This document shows, in pieces, positions 16,701 through 25,124 of a stretch of DNA of 64,000 nt (positions are counted from its first letter, which is position 1; the number at the start of each line of letters is the position of its first letter). The stretch comes from Paenibacillus sp. AN1007. GTDB taxonomy: Bacteria; Bacillota; Bacilli; Paenibacillales; Paenibacillaceae. The notes under the pieces were generated by a model that saw only the letters and a program-made list of their open reading frames with translations, had not been told where the DNA came from and made no database searches. The translations under genes and the position numbers were made by a program. The stretch lies in contig NZ_CP159992.1 in assembly GCF_040702995.1 (NCBI RefSeq), positions 1,885,501 to 1,949,500 of the forward strand. The letters run 5' to 3'.

Positions 16701-16869
16701 ATAACAAACCTCCAATGTCTGAATGGATGATATCAGCCTATGCGCATACGTCATCCGGCGACACAAAGGATTTAATTCCGTCTACATGGTCTCACCAATC
16801 TGGGCGCCGGGCATAAGCTGAGGTTATGGGTTATCACCTAAACCGAGAGCGAAGGGCAGGCGTTTTATT

Positions 16870-17736
16870 TTGGCAACCTCGTACATGGATTTTACCTTAC
16901 CAACTACACAGTTTACGTATGATCTGAGCAAAAATCCGCTTTTTAAGAAAGATGAGTATAATTACATTCATGCACTTTCGGTAAAACAGCTTAACACGCT
17001 CGGAAACAGTTCTTTGCTGGATATTTTCCTCAGTGCAGGCAATGTGGTCGAACCCCACATTCATCAAAACGCGACAGAGCTTGTGTACTGCATCAGTGGT
17101 TCGGCGGTCGTTTCCCTCATTAACCCGTTCACTAGTGAACTGCTTCATTTCCCGATCACACCGGGACAAACGGCCAACGTACCTCAAGGCTGGTGGCACT
17201 ATGAAGTGGCCACAGCAGATCATACACATCTGCTGGCAATCTTCGATGCGCCTGTGCCTGAGGCGATATTCGGCTCCGATATTTTGCGTTTAACACCTGC
17301 GAATGTGTTGGCTCACACGTATTGTCTGAATGAACATAAAGTGCAGAAAGCACTAGCTCCCATTCAAAAAGCGGTCATCATCGGCCCGCCGGCAGATTGT
17401 AAGACGCATGCAGACCCTGCATCAAACCATATGCCTAATATAGGGCCGAATGTACAGCCGAATATCGAACCTCTTAACATGCAGCCTAACATTCAACCGA
17501 TTATCGAATCTAATATCCAACCAAACACCCAGCCAAATGTTCAACCAAACATCCAATCCAACATGCTGCCTAATGTTCAACCGAACATGCAGCAGCCTAA
17601 TATGGCCCCTTACGTGAATCGTCATCCATATTGGGGAACTTGGGTGGATCCGCGAATTATTCACGAACCAGGTTGTCCATATTATACGGAACCTCCGGTA
17701 CAGCTGAATTCGGATGATAATACTTCTGGAAGATGA
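16870..17736 (+). CDS. Cupin-domain protein with Asn/Gln/Pro repeat tail
   Basis: Residues about 15-150 form one cupin barrel with the metal-site residues His63, His65, Glu70 and His110 (EPHIHQNATE and GWWHYE), like one half of oxalate decarboxylase or germin. From about residue 188 to 248 the protein changes to short NxQPN-type repeats, then an ordinary 40-residue end. The start is a TTG at 16870 behind an AGGGCAGG-like site; an ATG five codons in lacks one. It is a paralogue of the gene at 29967. The metal and substrate cannot be inferred. A spore-surface role is possible, given the coat-like gene alongside. Confidence 0.78.
   Translation: MATSYMDFTLPTTQFTYDLSKNPLFKKDEYNYIHALSVKQLNTLGNSSLLDIFLSAGNVVEPHIHQNATELVYCISGSAVVSLINPFTSELLHFPITPGQTANVPQGWWHYEVATADHTHLLAIFDAPVPEAIFGSDILRLTPANVLAHTYCLNEHKVQKALAPIQKAVIIGPPADCKTHADPASNHMPNIGPNVQPNIEPLNMQPNIQPIIESNIQPNTQPNVQPNIQSNMLPNVQPNMQQPNMAPYVNRHPYWGTWVDPRIIHEPGCPYYTEPPVQLNSDDNTSGR
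17431..17610 (+). repeat. Coding micro-repeats (NxQPN)
   Basis: Inside the cupin gene, about 12 imperfect units based on codons for Asn-Ile/Val-Gln-Pro (for example CCTAACATTCAACCG) repeat with 12- to 18-base periods. They encode a Pro/Asn/Gln-rich tail. Such arrays change length by slippage. Confidence 0.75.
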
Positions 17737-17742
17737 AATACC

Positions 17743-17787
17743 AAAAAAAGCATCGACTCCTGTTTGAAGGAGTTCGATGCTTTTTTG
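17743..17787 (+). terminator. Terminator of the cupin gene
   Basis: Arms AAAAGCATCGACTCC and GGAGTTCGATGCTTTT pair with one bulge and are followed by a T run. Leading A residues mean it may also end the convergent minus-strand peptide transcript. Confidence 0.85.
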
Positions 17788-17795
17788 GTTGGAAA

Positions 17796-17909
17796 CTAGT
17801 AGCCAGAACCGTGATTATAAGTTGTATTAGTTGCTGTAGTGCTTGTCCCTGTATAGGAGATGAGTACAAAACTAAACATGACAGCTAATATAAGCATAGT
17901 TTTTTTCAT
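17796..17909 (-). CDS. Secreted signalling pre-peptide (Phr/Aip-like), 37 residues
   Basis: This short gene starts at an ATG after GAGAGGGG and encodes a typical exported pre-peptide: MKK, a hydrophobic core (TMLILAVMFSFVLIS), then a Thr/Ser-rich linker and the C-terminal end TTYNHGSGY. It overlaps the 3' end of the TPR receptor gene by 38 bases on the same strand, the layout of rap-phr pairs in Bacillus and of the AloR-Aip pairs described in Paenibacillus. The mature signal is probably a short C-terminal piece, for example the last six to ten residues, made after secretion and re-imported by an oligopeptide permease. That processing is inference from the family. The stop is followed by the shared terminator. 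Confidence 0.75.
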   Translation of the reverse strand: MKKTMLILAVMFSFVLISYTGTSTTATNTTYNHGSGY

Positions 17910-18713
17910 TGCTAAGAGCCCCTCTCAGTATATTTTTATATTGAGTAATTTGCTTCTCTGAAGCTTCTGATCTCAAAGATTCAAATAGTACGCAGCACTT
18001 ACGAAATCCGGATTCCAAGTTTATTCTACAAGAAACTGCAATACCGTTAATTAATGCATCTATTGCATCGTTTTTACACAGACTTATTTTATACAAAGCA
18101 AGACAATACATATAATGAACGTAAAGACCAACATTCTCAGCTTCCTCCAGCATCGCAAATGGTTCATTGAGAGGCAGGATCTTCTTAAGATCTTCTTCTA
18201 TTTTCCAGCCGTGCACTATTGCGGCTTCCAGTATTGTAATGCACTCTGGGATAATTTCTTCTGGATGGTCTAATAGAAACGCAATATATTCTTCCAGCAC
18301 ATCTTTATGCCCCATTAGAATCAGGACCGCATACCGATTCGCCTTAGCGAAATTTCGGAAATTCTCGACAATATTTACTCCTTCTGTATCCAGTCCAATA
18401 AACCATCCGAGCTCTTGGTATCTATCAATACATTTTAGAGATTCTTGATACCGTTCCAGTTTTTGCAGAGCCAGCCCTTCATTAGATGTGATTTCCCAAA
18501 ATAATAAACAAGAGGTCTGTTAATCGAAATTCGCTTTTTTTTGTTTTTAGCAGTAAGGGATTGGGTCTGGGTATATACGTCGTTTGTGCACGAATATAGG
18601 TGATCTGCAATATGTATGACTCGCTCCATTTGTTCGGTTCGATATGCCATTTCAAGCATTTGTACAAGATAATCTAAGCTGGTGATTTCTTGTATTTGTA
18701 ATTCACTCACCAA
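17872..18713 (-). pseudogene. TPR peptide receptor (Rap/AimR/AloR-like), frameshifted
   Basis: Two overlapping frames join into one receptor of about 280 residues. The first part starts behind AAGGAGG at 18713 and runs to KRISINRPLVYYFGKSHLMK; the second continues as GLALQKLERYQESLKCIDRY, then QELGWFIGLDTEGVNIVE and MGHKDVLEEYIAFL. The join is a missing G in a GGG run at 18475-18477: one more G would read LMKGLALQKL without a break. The helix-pair repeats fit TPR receptors that bind secreted peptides. There is no N-terminal HTH, so it would act by binding a protein partner, like Rap. As read, the product is truncated after about 92 residues; a sequencing error is possible. Confidence 0.72.
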
Positions 18714-18918
18714 TTATACCTCCTTATTCCATTTTTTAGATTCATTATATTCCTTATTATTCCAGTGGTCAATAACATTGATATTTAATTCGTGATAAAA
18801 TGAAAGTTTAATCAGAAGCGTAGTGCCTTAACTTCACTGGGTCGGTCTGGAATCAAATTTAACCGAAATCTTTTATTCGTCGCTTTTTAGCAGAGTTATT
18901 ATTTATTTTCAAGAGAGT

Positions 18919-18945
18919 TGTCACAAAACGTAGGTGCTGTTTGTC
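18919..18945 (+). promoter_or_regulatory. Candidate ECF41-type promoter
   Basis: TGTCACA followed after 16 bases by TGTC resembles the TGTCACA/CGTC promoter known for ECF41 sigma factors. It lies 38 bases before the carboxymuconolactone decarboxylase gene, the usual ECF41 target. Confidence 0.5.
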
Positions 18946-18982
18946 TTCAGTATGTAGACCAAATGATGGAGGCGAATGAATA

Positions 18983-19429
18983 ATGGATTTAAGAATGAAT
19001 TACAGAGCGGCAAACCCCGGTGCATTCAAAGCCATGATGGCGATGGAACAGTATGTATCCGAACAGTTCGAGGATAAGGTGTTATACGAGCTGTTAAAAA
19101 TCCGCGTGTCACAGATCAACGGCTGTGCTTTTTGTTTGGACATGCATGCCAAGGATTTGATGAAGCTGGGCGATTACGGGGATCATATACTACTGCTGAG
19201 TGTATGGAATGAAGTTCCTTTATTTACGGACAAACAGCGTGTTATGCTTGAACTGGCAGAGACTGTCACGCGGATATCGGAACAAGGAGTTCCGCTTGAG
19301 CTGTACAATAAAGTTCGTGAGTACTTTAGTGAAACGGAAGTCGTTAACCTGATTATGGCCGTCAACTCCATCAACAGCTGGAACCGGATTGCTATAACGA
19401 CAGGTATGTACCCTGGCTGCTTTAACTAA
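18983..19429 (+). CDS. Carboxymuconolactone decarboxylase / AhpD-like protein
   Basis: The 148-residue protein has the AhpD-like redox motif CAFCLDMH (Cys48, Cys51, His55) on a helical fold, as in alkylhydroperoxidase-like members of the CMD family. Such proteins reduce peroxides or act in related thiol chemistry; the actual substrate is unknown. It is followed after 42 bases by an ECF41 sigma factor gene, and CMD proteins are the standard genomic partner and target of that sigma group. The ATG follows GGAGGCG. The gene itself is intact. Confidence 0.88.
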   Translation: MDLRMNYRAANPGAFKAMMAMEQYVSEQFEDKVLYELLKIRVSQINGCAFCLDMHAKDLMKLGDYGDHILLLSVWNEVPLFTDKQRVMLELAETVTRISEQGVPLELYNKVREYFSETEVVNLIMAVNSINSWNRIAITTGMYPGCFN

Positions 19430-19471
19430 AATGACAAACGATAAATGAACCAACCTAGGGGAGGCGATCCC

Positions 19472-20430
19472 ATGCAGTCCAATCTCGATCCTGGTTTAAA
19501 TCAACATAAGTATACGCCGGAGACGTCTTCTCTTGATGTTGGTGCATTGTATAACCGATATAAAAATTATGCTTTCTCCATCGCTTACCGCATGCTGGGC
19601 ACTGTGACAGAGGCGGAAGATATCGTTCAGGACTGCTTCACAGGGCTGCATAGTATGCCCAAGCCGGATATTCATAACCCCAAGTCTTACATCGCAAAAC
19701 TCATTGTAAACCGCTGTTTGAATCTGCTGAACTCTGCGCGTAACCAGAGAGAGCATTACGTGGGGGAATGGCTTCCCGAACCGCTGGGTATGCATGACAT
19801 GACTAATACACCAGAGGAAATGATGCAGCAGAAAGAAATGATTTCGTATGCTTACCTGGTGATGCTTGAACGTCTGTCTCCCATGGAACGGGCTGTTTTT
19901 GTACTGCGTGAAGCTTTTGAGCATGATTATTCGGAGATCGCAGGTTGGCTTGGGAAAACGGAGAGTAACTGTCGACAGATTTATAGTCGTGCCAGACGTA
20001 ATCTGCCCGAAGTACTTCCTGTAATAGAACAGGTTTATGCGGATTGGAAGGCTAAAGAAGAGGTTCTCAGCCGTTTCACTATGGCGTTTCTTCAGCATGA
20101 TGTGCAGCCATGCTGGAGCTGCTTGCTGACACGCCTGTATTCACGGCGGATGGGGGCGGCGTAGTTCAAACGATTATGAGAACCATGCGAGTACACCGAG
20201 GAGTGCTTGCTATTCTGACCTCTCCACGAGTGCTTGTTTCGTTGAGAGAGAGGGAGTGGAAGCCGGTTTGCGTTAACGGTGAACTGCAGCTCGCCTTGAT
20301 GAACGAAGGACAGCTGTCTGAAGTAATATGTCTGGAGATGGACGCTGCAGGGGAGCGAATTAATGGGGTGTATCTGGTTGTGAATCCTCAGAAACTGGTT
20401 TCCGTGTACCCCGCAGATGGTGTGACGTGA
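19472..20430 (+). pseudogene. ECF41-type sigma factor with SnoaL-like C-terminus, frameshifted
   Basis: Sigma-2 (about residues 25-90) and sigma-4 (about 130-190) regions are clear, and the linker carries WLPEP (100-104), a hallmark of ECF41. The SnoaL-like C-terminal extension that tunes activity in this group continues in another frame from about 20110: MLELLADTPVFTADGGGVV to the end NPQKLVSVYP, matching the ECF41 signatures DGGGK and NPDKL with changes. One base is missing near 20107 (GTGCAGCCATG); restoring it gives a continuous protein of about 318 residues. As read, the sigma factor lacks its regulatory tail, which could alter activity. Start ATG at 19472 follows AGGGGAGG. Sequencing error cannot be excluded. 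Confidence 0.8.
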
Positions 20431-20452
20431 AGTCAAAGTTGCAAGTTGAAAT

Positions 20453-20492
20453 AAGCGGCATGATCCTGGGAACAGGACAGTCGCTTTTTTGT
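20453..20492 (+). terminator. Terminator after the ECF41 gene
   Basis: Nested pairings AAGCG/CGCTT and TCCTG/CAGGA form a hairpin followed by six T residues, 23 bases after the stop. Confidence 0.75.
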
Positions 20493-20545
20493 TTTGAATA
20501 GATGGTGTATTTACGTTTGTTTGTTTCTACTAATCTATCCATAAT

Positions 20546-20573
20546 TTGATTCTACTTTCGGACATGGTATGAT
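20546..20573 (+). promoter_or_regulatory. Sigma-A-type promoter
   Basis: TTGATT and TATGAT are separated by 16 bases. The site lies 75 bases before the DUF1361 gene and after the preceding terminator. Confidence 0.5.
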
Positions 20574-20647
20574 GCTAGTAGGATGTAAAGCATTGAATTT
20601 ATGTCATATTTTACTTAAACGATTAGAGACAAGTGAGGTTGTACGCT

Positions 20648-21337
20648 TTGAAAAAATTGAATTATATGCACATGTTTATTTTTCTTAGTGCAGTTACAGT
20701 CGTCACCCTGGGATTGTACTATGCAGCGGCCGAATGGCTCGATCAGCGGTACTTTCGTTTCCTGATCTGGAATCTGTTTTTGGGCTGGATTCCCTTTCTG
20801 TTCTCGTCGATAACCTATGGATTGCATCGATCGAAGTGGAAGGGAGCCTTATGGTTTGCACTGCCAAGTGCGATGGTGTGGCTGCTGTTTTTCCCGAACT
20901 CTTCATATATCGTGACGGATTTACTTCATCTGACGTCAAGGAGTTCCAGATATTTATCAGGAAACGGTGTGAATTTTAACTATTGGTATGATCTGGTTGT
21001 CGTACTGATGTTTGTATGGGCAGGGTTATTAGTGGGGTTCTTATCCATGTATCAGATTCAGGAAGTCATCTATGAACGATGGGGACGTGCAGCATCATGG
21101 GTCTTCGTACTCGGAGGAACAGCACTTGCGGGGTATGGCGTGCTGCTTGGGCGTGTGTACCGGTTAAACAGCTGGGATGCATTAACGAATCGTGAGATGT
21201 TAATCAGACTGATGCACGAAAGTGTAAGCCGGCCATCGTTGGCTTTTTGTATGTTCTTCGGGCTGTTTCTTCTCACCATCTATCTCACATTATATTATCT
21301 GATTCATGCGAGAGCGTCTGATGCGCCAAATGCATAA
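20648..21337 (+). CDS. DUF1361 membrane protein
   Basis: A 229-residue protein with six or seven hydrophobic helices. The segments WNLFLGWIPFLFS, WLLFFPNSSYIVTDLLHL and NYWYDLVVVLMFVWAGLL match the DUF1361 family, polytopic proteins without assigned function. I favour the TTG at 20648, nine bases after GTGAGG, over the GTG at 20633, which overlaps that site. The serine hydrolase gene follows closely and may be co-transcribed. Confidence 0.8.
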   Translation: MKKLNYMHMFIFLSAVTVVTLGLYYAAAEWLDQRYFRFLIWNLFLGWIPFLFSSITYGLHRSKWKGALWFALPSAMVWLLFFPNSSYIVTDLLHLTSRSSRYLSGNGVNFNYWYDLVVVLMFVWAGLLVGFLSMYQIQEVIYERWGRAASWVFVLGGTALAGYGVLLGRVYRLNSWDALTNREMLIRLMHESVSRPSLAFCMFFGLFLLTIYLTLYYLIHARASDAPNA

Positions 21338-21372
21338 TTTGATGATTGGAAAGCGGAGGTGAATTCTTCGAG

Positions 21373-22395
21373 ATGCTGGATAAAGCAATCTTAACTGAAA
21401 AAGTCAGAGAGCTGATGGAAGAAAAGGATTTTTCGGGCGTGGTGCTCTGCAAACATAACGGTCAAACGCTTATACAGTTTGCGCGAGGTTATGCGAATCG
21501 CAGTGACGAACGTTTGAATGAAGTGAACACACGTTTTGGCATCGCTTCGGGATGCAAGCTGTTCACAGCTGTCAGTATACTTCAATTGGTTGAACAGGAG
21601 AAATTCTCGCTGAAGTCCAGATTAAAAGATGTATTAAACATACCTTTCTCTGCATGGGACCCGGAAATCACGATTCATCAATTACTGACGCACACTTCGG
21701 GTGTTCCGGACTATTTCGATGAGGAAGTGATGGACGATTTCTCAGAATTATGGAAAGACAGACCCGTATACAGAATGCGGCAGCTGCATGACTTTCTGCC
21801 GATGTTTCAGCATTTGCCGATGAAGTCCGCTCCCGGGGAGCGATTCCATTATAATAATGCGGCATTCATTGTGCTGGGACTCGTTGTGGAACAGCATACA
21901 GGTATTACATTTACGAAATATGTGGAGGAACATATTTTCAAACGGTGCGGCATGGTAGATTCGGGTTATTTCCTGACGGATCAGCTTCCGTGCAATACAG
22001 CTATTGGGTATATTGATGCCGAGGACGGGACATGGACAAGCAATATCTTCTCTATTCCCGTACAAGGGGGGTCAGATGGAGGGGCCTATGTTACTGCACC
22101 GGATATGATTCGTTTCTGGGATGCCTTGCTGGGACACAAGCTGCTGGGTGAGGAGATGACCCGTGACTTGTTAACACCACACGCGCATGATGAGGATGCG
22201 GAATATTATGGTCTGGGGATATGGCTGGAACTGCAGGAAGAGGAAATATTTAAATGCCATGTGATGGGTTTTGATCCAGGCGTTTCGTTTATGTCCGGAG
22301 TATATCCAAAGCATGGTGTGCAGTTGGTGGTCATATCCAATCAGGAGTCTGGGCCTTATCCCGTTACGCTGGCTGTAGAGGAAGCATTGAGATAG
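21373..22395 (+). CDS. Serine hydrolase, beta-lactamase/penicillin-binding-protein class C family
   Basis: The 340-residue protein shows the class C serine hydrolase pattern: Ser-x-x-Lys in IASGCKLFTA, Tyr-x-Asn in FHYNNAAFIVLG, and the typical block LLTHTSGVPDYF between them. No signal peptide is visible, so it is likely cytoplasmic and probably an esterase or peptidase-type enzyme rather than a true beta-lactamase. The start is uncertain: the ATG at 21373 is 13 bases after GGAGG, and an in-frame TTG at 21346 lies before it. It may share a transcript with the DUF1361 gene. Confidence 0.82.
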   Translation: MLDKAILTEKVRELMEEKDFSGVVLCKHNGQTLIQFARGYANRSDERLNEVNTRFGIASGCKLFTAVSILQLVEQEKFSLKSRLKDVLNIPFSAWDPEITIHQLLTHTSGVPDYFDEEVMDDFSELWKDRPVYRMRQLHDFLPMFQHLPMKSAPGERFHYNNAAFIVLGLVVEQHTGITFTKYVEEHIFKRCGMVDSGYFLTDQLPCNTAIGYIDAEDGTWTSNIFSIPVQGGSDGGAYVTAPDMIRFWDALLGHKLLGEEMTRDLLTPHAHDEDAEYYGLGIWLELQEEEIFKCHVMGFDPGVSFMSGVYPKHGVQLVVISNQESGPYPVTLAVEEALR

Positions 22396-22461
22396 GCGTG
22401 AAAGATCTGAGCTGTCCTCGAGACTGGATATAACGGCTCCTACTTTGCAAAGAAAAGTAAA

Positions 22462-22520
22462 AAGCCCTTAGGCTTTCCCGCTTTTTGCTTAACAGCAGTG
22501 AAGAGGGAAGATAAGGGCTT
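22462..22520. terminator. Hairpin between convergent hydrolase genes
   Basis: Arms AAGCCCTTA and TAAGGGCTT enclose a partly paired 41-base interior. It lies between two convergent genes and probably ends both; flanking T runs are weak. Confidence 0.45.
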
Positions 22521-22552
22521 ATAAGTGGTCAGTATGTAGATTTATAGTTGGT

Positions 22553-23578
22553 TTATTCGAACAAGCGAGTAAGCTGCCACAGCTCGGGAGCGATCAATCG
22601 CGGGAATACATCGATTGGTGGCTTTTCCTTCTTGCGCTTGTCATTTGTCAGTACAGTCACCAGCTCCAGCTCCGGAACGACGTATACATATTGGCCTCCA
22701 AAGCCTCTGGCATAAAAATAGTGAAGTGGTTGACGACCTTCTGGAGCGGTTTGTCGGCATGCCGGGTTGTGGGTAAGGTCCAGATTCACGCTTCGGGTCT
22801 CGTCTTGAGGCACATATTGATCCACCCACCAGTGCCAGCCATAACTGCCATGATTCGGAGGAGAGACAGTGACGAAGGGATGTGTCGAACGTTTGACGAG
22901 TTGGCTGGAAATGAGCTGTTTACCTTCCCATTTTCCTTCCTGAAGGTAAAGCTGTCCGAATTTGAGCAGATCAGCAGGCAGCAGTCTCAGGCCGAATCCG
23001 CCAGTGTGCACACCTTGAGGATCATGTTCCCACTCATAATTGTCAATAGCCAGTGGACCAAAGAGATAACGCTCGGCATATGCTGCTGTGCTTATGCCTG
23101 TATGCTGCATCAAGATGGCAGACAGCATCTGAGACACACCAGAATTATATTCCATGTGGGTGCCTGGTTCATGGCGCAGCGGTTGTTCCAAAGCAAAGTT
23201 AACCCAATGATCTGTTCGTGTCATCCGTGGAAAAGAGTTCTGCCCGCCGAACTCATCCCAGTTAAAACCTGCTGTCATCGTAAGCAGCTGCTCCAGCGTA
23301 ATGGCTGGTTTACGAGGGTCAGGGTCAGATGTGAGCTGCGGGAAAAAGGTGGAGATCGGTGTGTTTGCCGCTGGCAGCAGCTCCTGATCCATGGCAGTAC
23401 AGATGAGCGCGGAGATAAAGCTCTTGGTACATGAATTGATTTTAGCGATATGTGTCTCGGCTTCTGAATTGCGATAATGTTTGTAAACGATCTCTCCACG
23501 CACACTGACCAGACAGCTTCGCAGATCGAGTGGCGGAATGAGGTGCTCCAGTGTATGGTGAAGGGTTGAAAGATTCAT
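22553..23578 (-). CDS. Serine hydrolase, beta-lactamase class C family
   Basis: A 341-residue enzyme with Ser-x-x-Lys in NSCTKSFISAL, Tyr-x-Asn/Ser in MEYNSGVSQ and the family block LEQLLTMTAGFNWDEF. The C-terminal FYARGFGGQYVYVVPELEL is typical of the third motif region. It starts at the ATG at 23578 after GAAAGGA; the longer frame upstream has no ribosome binding site. It lacks a signal peptide. It is convergent with the other serine hydrolase but only distantly similar to it, so they are not a recent duplication. Confidence 0.85.
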   Translation of the reverse strand: MNLSTLHHTLEHLIPPLDLRSCLVSVRGEIVYKHYRNSEAETHIAKINSCTKSFISALICTAMDQELLPAANTPISTFFPQLTSDPDPRKPAITLEQLLTMTAGFNWDEFGGQNSFPRMTRTDHWVNFALEQPLRHEPGTHMEYNSGVSQMLSAILMQHTGISTAAYAERYLFGPLAIDNYEWEHDPQGVHTGGFGLRLLPADLLKFGQLYLQEGKWEGKQLISSQLVKRSTHPFVTVSPPNHGSYGWHWWVDQYVPQDETRSVNLDLTHNPACRQTAPEGRQPLHYFYARGFGGQYVYVVPELELVTVLTNDKRKKEKPPIDVFPRLIAPELWQLTRLFE

Positions 23579-23760
23579 ATTGTCCTTTCTGTGAAAGCTT
23601 GTGTATTTTGTATGGAACCATGAACAGCTGCCCACTATGTTAGCATACTCATGGAAGCGTCTCAAGAAACAAGCCGTTTATTAAACGTAAAGTAAACTAT
23701 GAGAATATAATCAGTATTAGCTCGAACTTATTTTTATCCTTGCGACAGGAGGGACAAGTT

Positions 23761-24828
23761 TTGTATAAAATCGGTAATCAAGGAACGTTTAAAACACTGC
23801 CAGATGAAGCTCTAGCGATCTACCAAGGGAATACTGAAGGAGTTGAGGCATGTTTAGAGCATGGAATGGACTTGGAAGAAAAAATAGTGTTGAGCAGGCA
23901 TACCGAACTTAGTCCGCTTCATCTGGCATTGATCTGTAATCAGCCCAAGGTTGTCAGACTGCTCGTGGAGCGAGGGGCTGCACTCAATGCTAAGGAGAAT
24001 CCCGCCATCCTTTACGCTGTGCGTTATTGCGGAGCAGATGTAATTCGTTATCTGCATGAACAGGGAGCCCGGTTAGAGGGAGTAAATCACGTAAAATCAA
24101 ATGCATATGACGAAGCATACAATGGAAATAAAAAGAATATCAAAGTGCTGCACGAACTCGGGCGGGATATTCGTAAATATGGCGGCGGAACGCTGCGCAA
24201 AGCAGTGTCGGATTATGATATGAAGACTGCTCAATACCTGCTGCAGGAGGGTGTGGATATCAACTACAACGAACCGGATATGGTTTATCCGTATAAGGCG
24301 ACACCCCTTACCACAGCTGCACGTCAGAACAACATGCGAATGGTGCAATATTTGGTGGAACAAGGTGCAGATGTAACGATACAGGAGAAAGATGGAGAGC
24401 GGGCATATACAATTGCGGTTAGTCAGAAAAACACGGAGATGGCAGCATATTTGAAGGCACATGAGCCTGAACAATTCCATAATCGGAGTAATAAACTGCA
24501 CGCATTAAAATCATACAAGCTTCCAGCATCGGTAATTCAATTTTTAACCGAAGGCCCGCATAGAATTGAACTGCCAGAGCACCCAGCAGGAGTAAGGCAT
24601 ATTGAATTCTTTTCGCTGACAGACACGGTCGAGATGAAGATGGGAAGGCAAAAGCTGCTCCGCTTATCCTCTGATCTGGATCAGTATTCTCACATACTGA
24701 TTGTCTGGAACCCGAGCAGGAAAATGATAGGTTATGCCGACATAGAACATCAGGAACACGGTACATTGTGCACGTTTGAGCAATTTCTGGCTGCACCTGC
24801 AGTCTATGTGAAACAAATTCTGGAGTGA
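23761..24828 (+). CDS. Ankyrin-repeat protein with SUKH-like C-terminus
   Basis: The TTG at 23761, seven bases after AGGAGGG, gives 355 residues. About six ankyrin-type repeats span residues 10-240, for example TELSPLHLALICNQPKVVRL and TPLTTAARQNNMRMVQYLVE. The last 100 residues form a separate alpha/beta domain (LPASVIQFLTEG, then HILIVWNPSRKMIGY) that looks like a diverged SMI1/KNR4 module. Both parts are interaction domains, so this is an adaptor or immunity-type protein. No partner is adjacent. Confidence 0.72.
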   Translation: MYKIGNQGTFKTLPDEALAIYQGNTEGVEACLEHGMDLEEKIVLSRHTELSPLHLALICNQPKVVRLLVERGAALNAKENPAILYAVRYCGADVIRYLHEQGARLEGVNHVKSNAYDEAYNGNKKNIKVLHELGRDIRKYGGGTLRKAVSDYDMKTAQYLLQEGVDINYNEPDMVYPYKATPLTTAARQNNMRMVQYLVEQGADVTIQEKDGERAYTIAVSQKNTEMAAYLKAHEPEQFHNRSNKLHALKSYKLPASVIQFLTEGPHRIELPEHPAGVRHIEFFSLTDTVEMKMGRQKLLRLSSDLDQYSHILIVWNPSRKMIGYADIEHQEHGTLCTFEQFLAAPAVYVKQILE

Positions 24829-24859
24829 TTCGAATCATTGGTTGATTACTCTCTCATCC

Positions 24860-24904
24860 AAAACCCTCTTTCATCACACATCGTTGTGGTAAAAGAGGGT
24901 TTTC
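24860..24904 (+). terminator. Terminator after the ankyrin gene
   Basis: Arms AAAACCCTCTTT and AAAGAGGGTTTT with a 20-base interior are followed by a T-rich stretch, 32 bases after the stop. Confidence 0.85.
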
Positions 24905-25124
24905 GTATTTTCCGATCGTGCTGCTTAATTAGGAAAAATATCTCACGAAATATGAACTATACTAGTGCGAAAGAAGGTTAGAAATGGTAAAATAGCAATG
25001 CTTAAACATGAAAAAAAGAGATAAATAGCGAAAAATAGCACAGCATGGCATTTTACAGTGTTAAGAATGAATAGATTTGGAACGATAGAACGATTGATTT
25101 TAATCTGAAGTGGGGAATAGAACG

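Noticed and set aside
17657..17869. Minus-strand frame of 70 codons overlapping the signalling peptide region
   Set aside because: It is in another frame, has no ribosome binding site and runs through the terminator; the 37-residue peptide frame is the convincing one.
22691..23434. Open plus-strand frame of 247 codons opposite the second serine hydrolase
   Set aside because: The opposite strand carries the full set of hydrolase motifs and a good ribosome binding site; this frame has neither.
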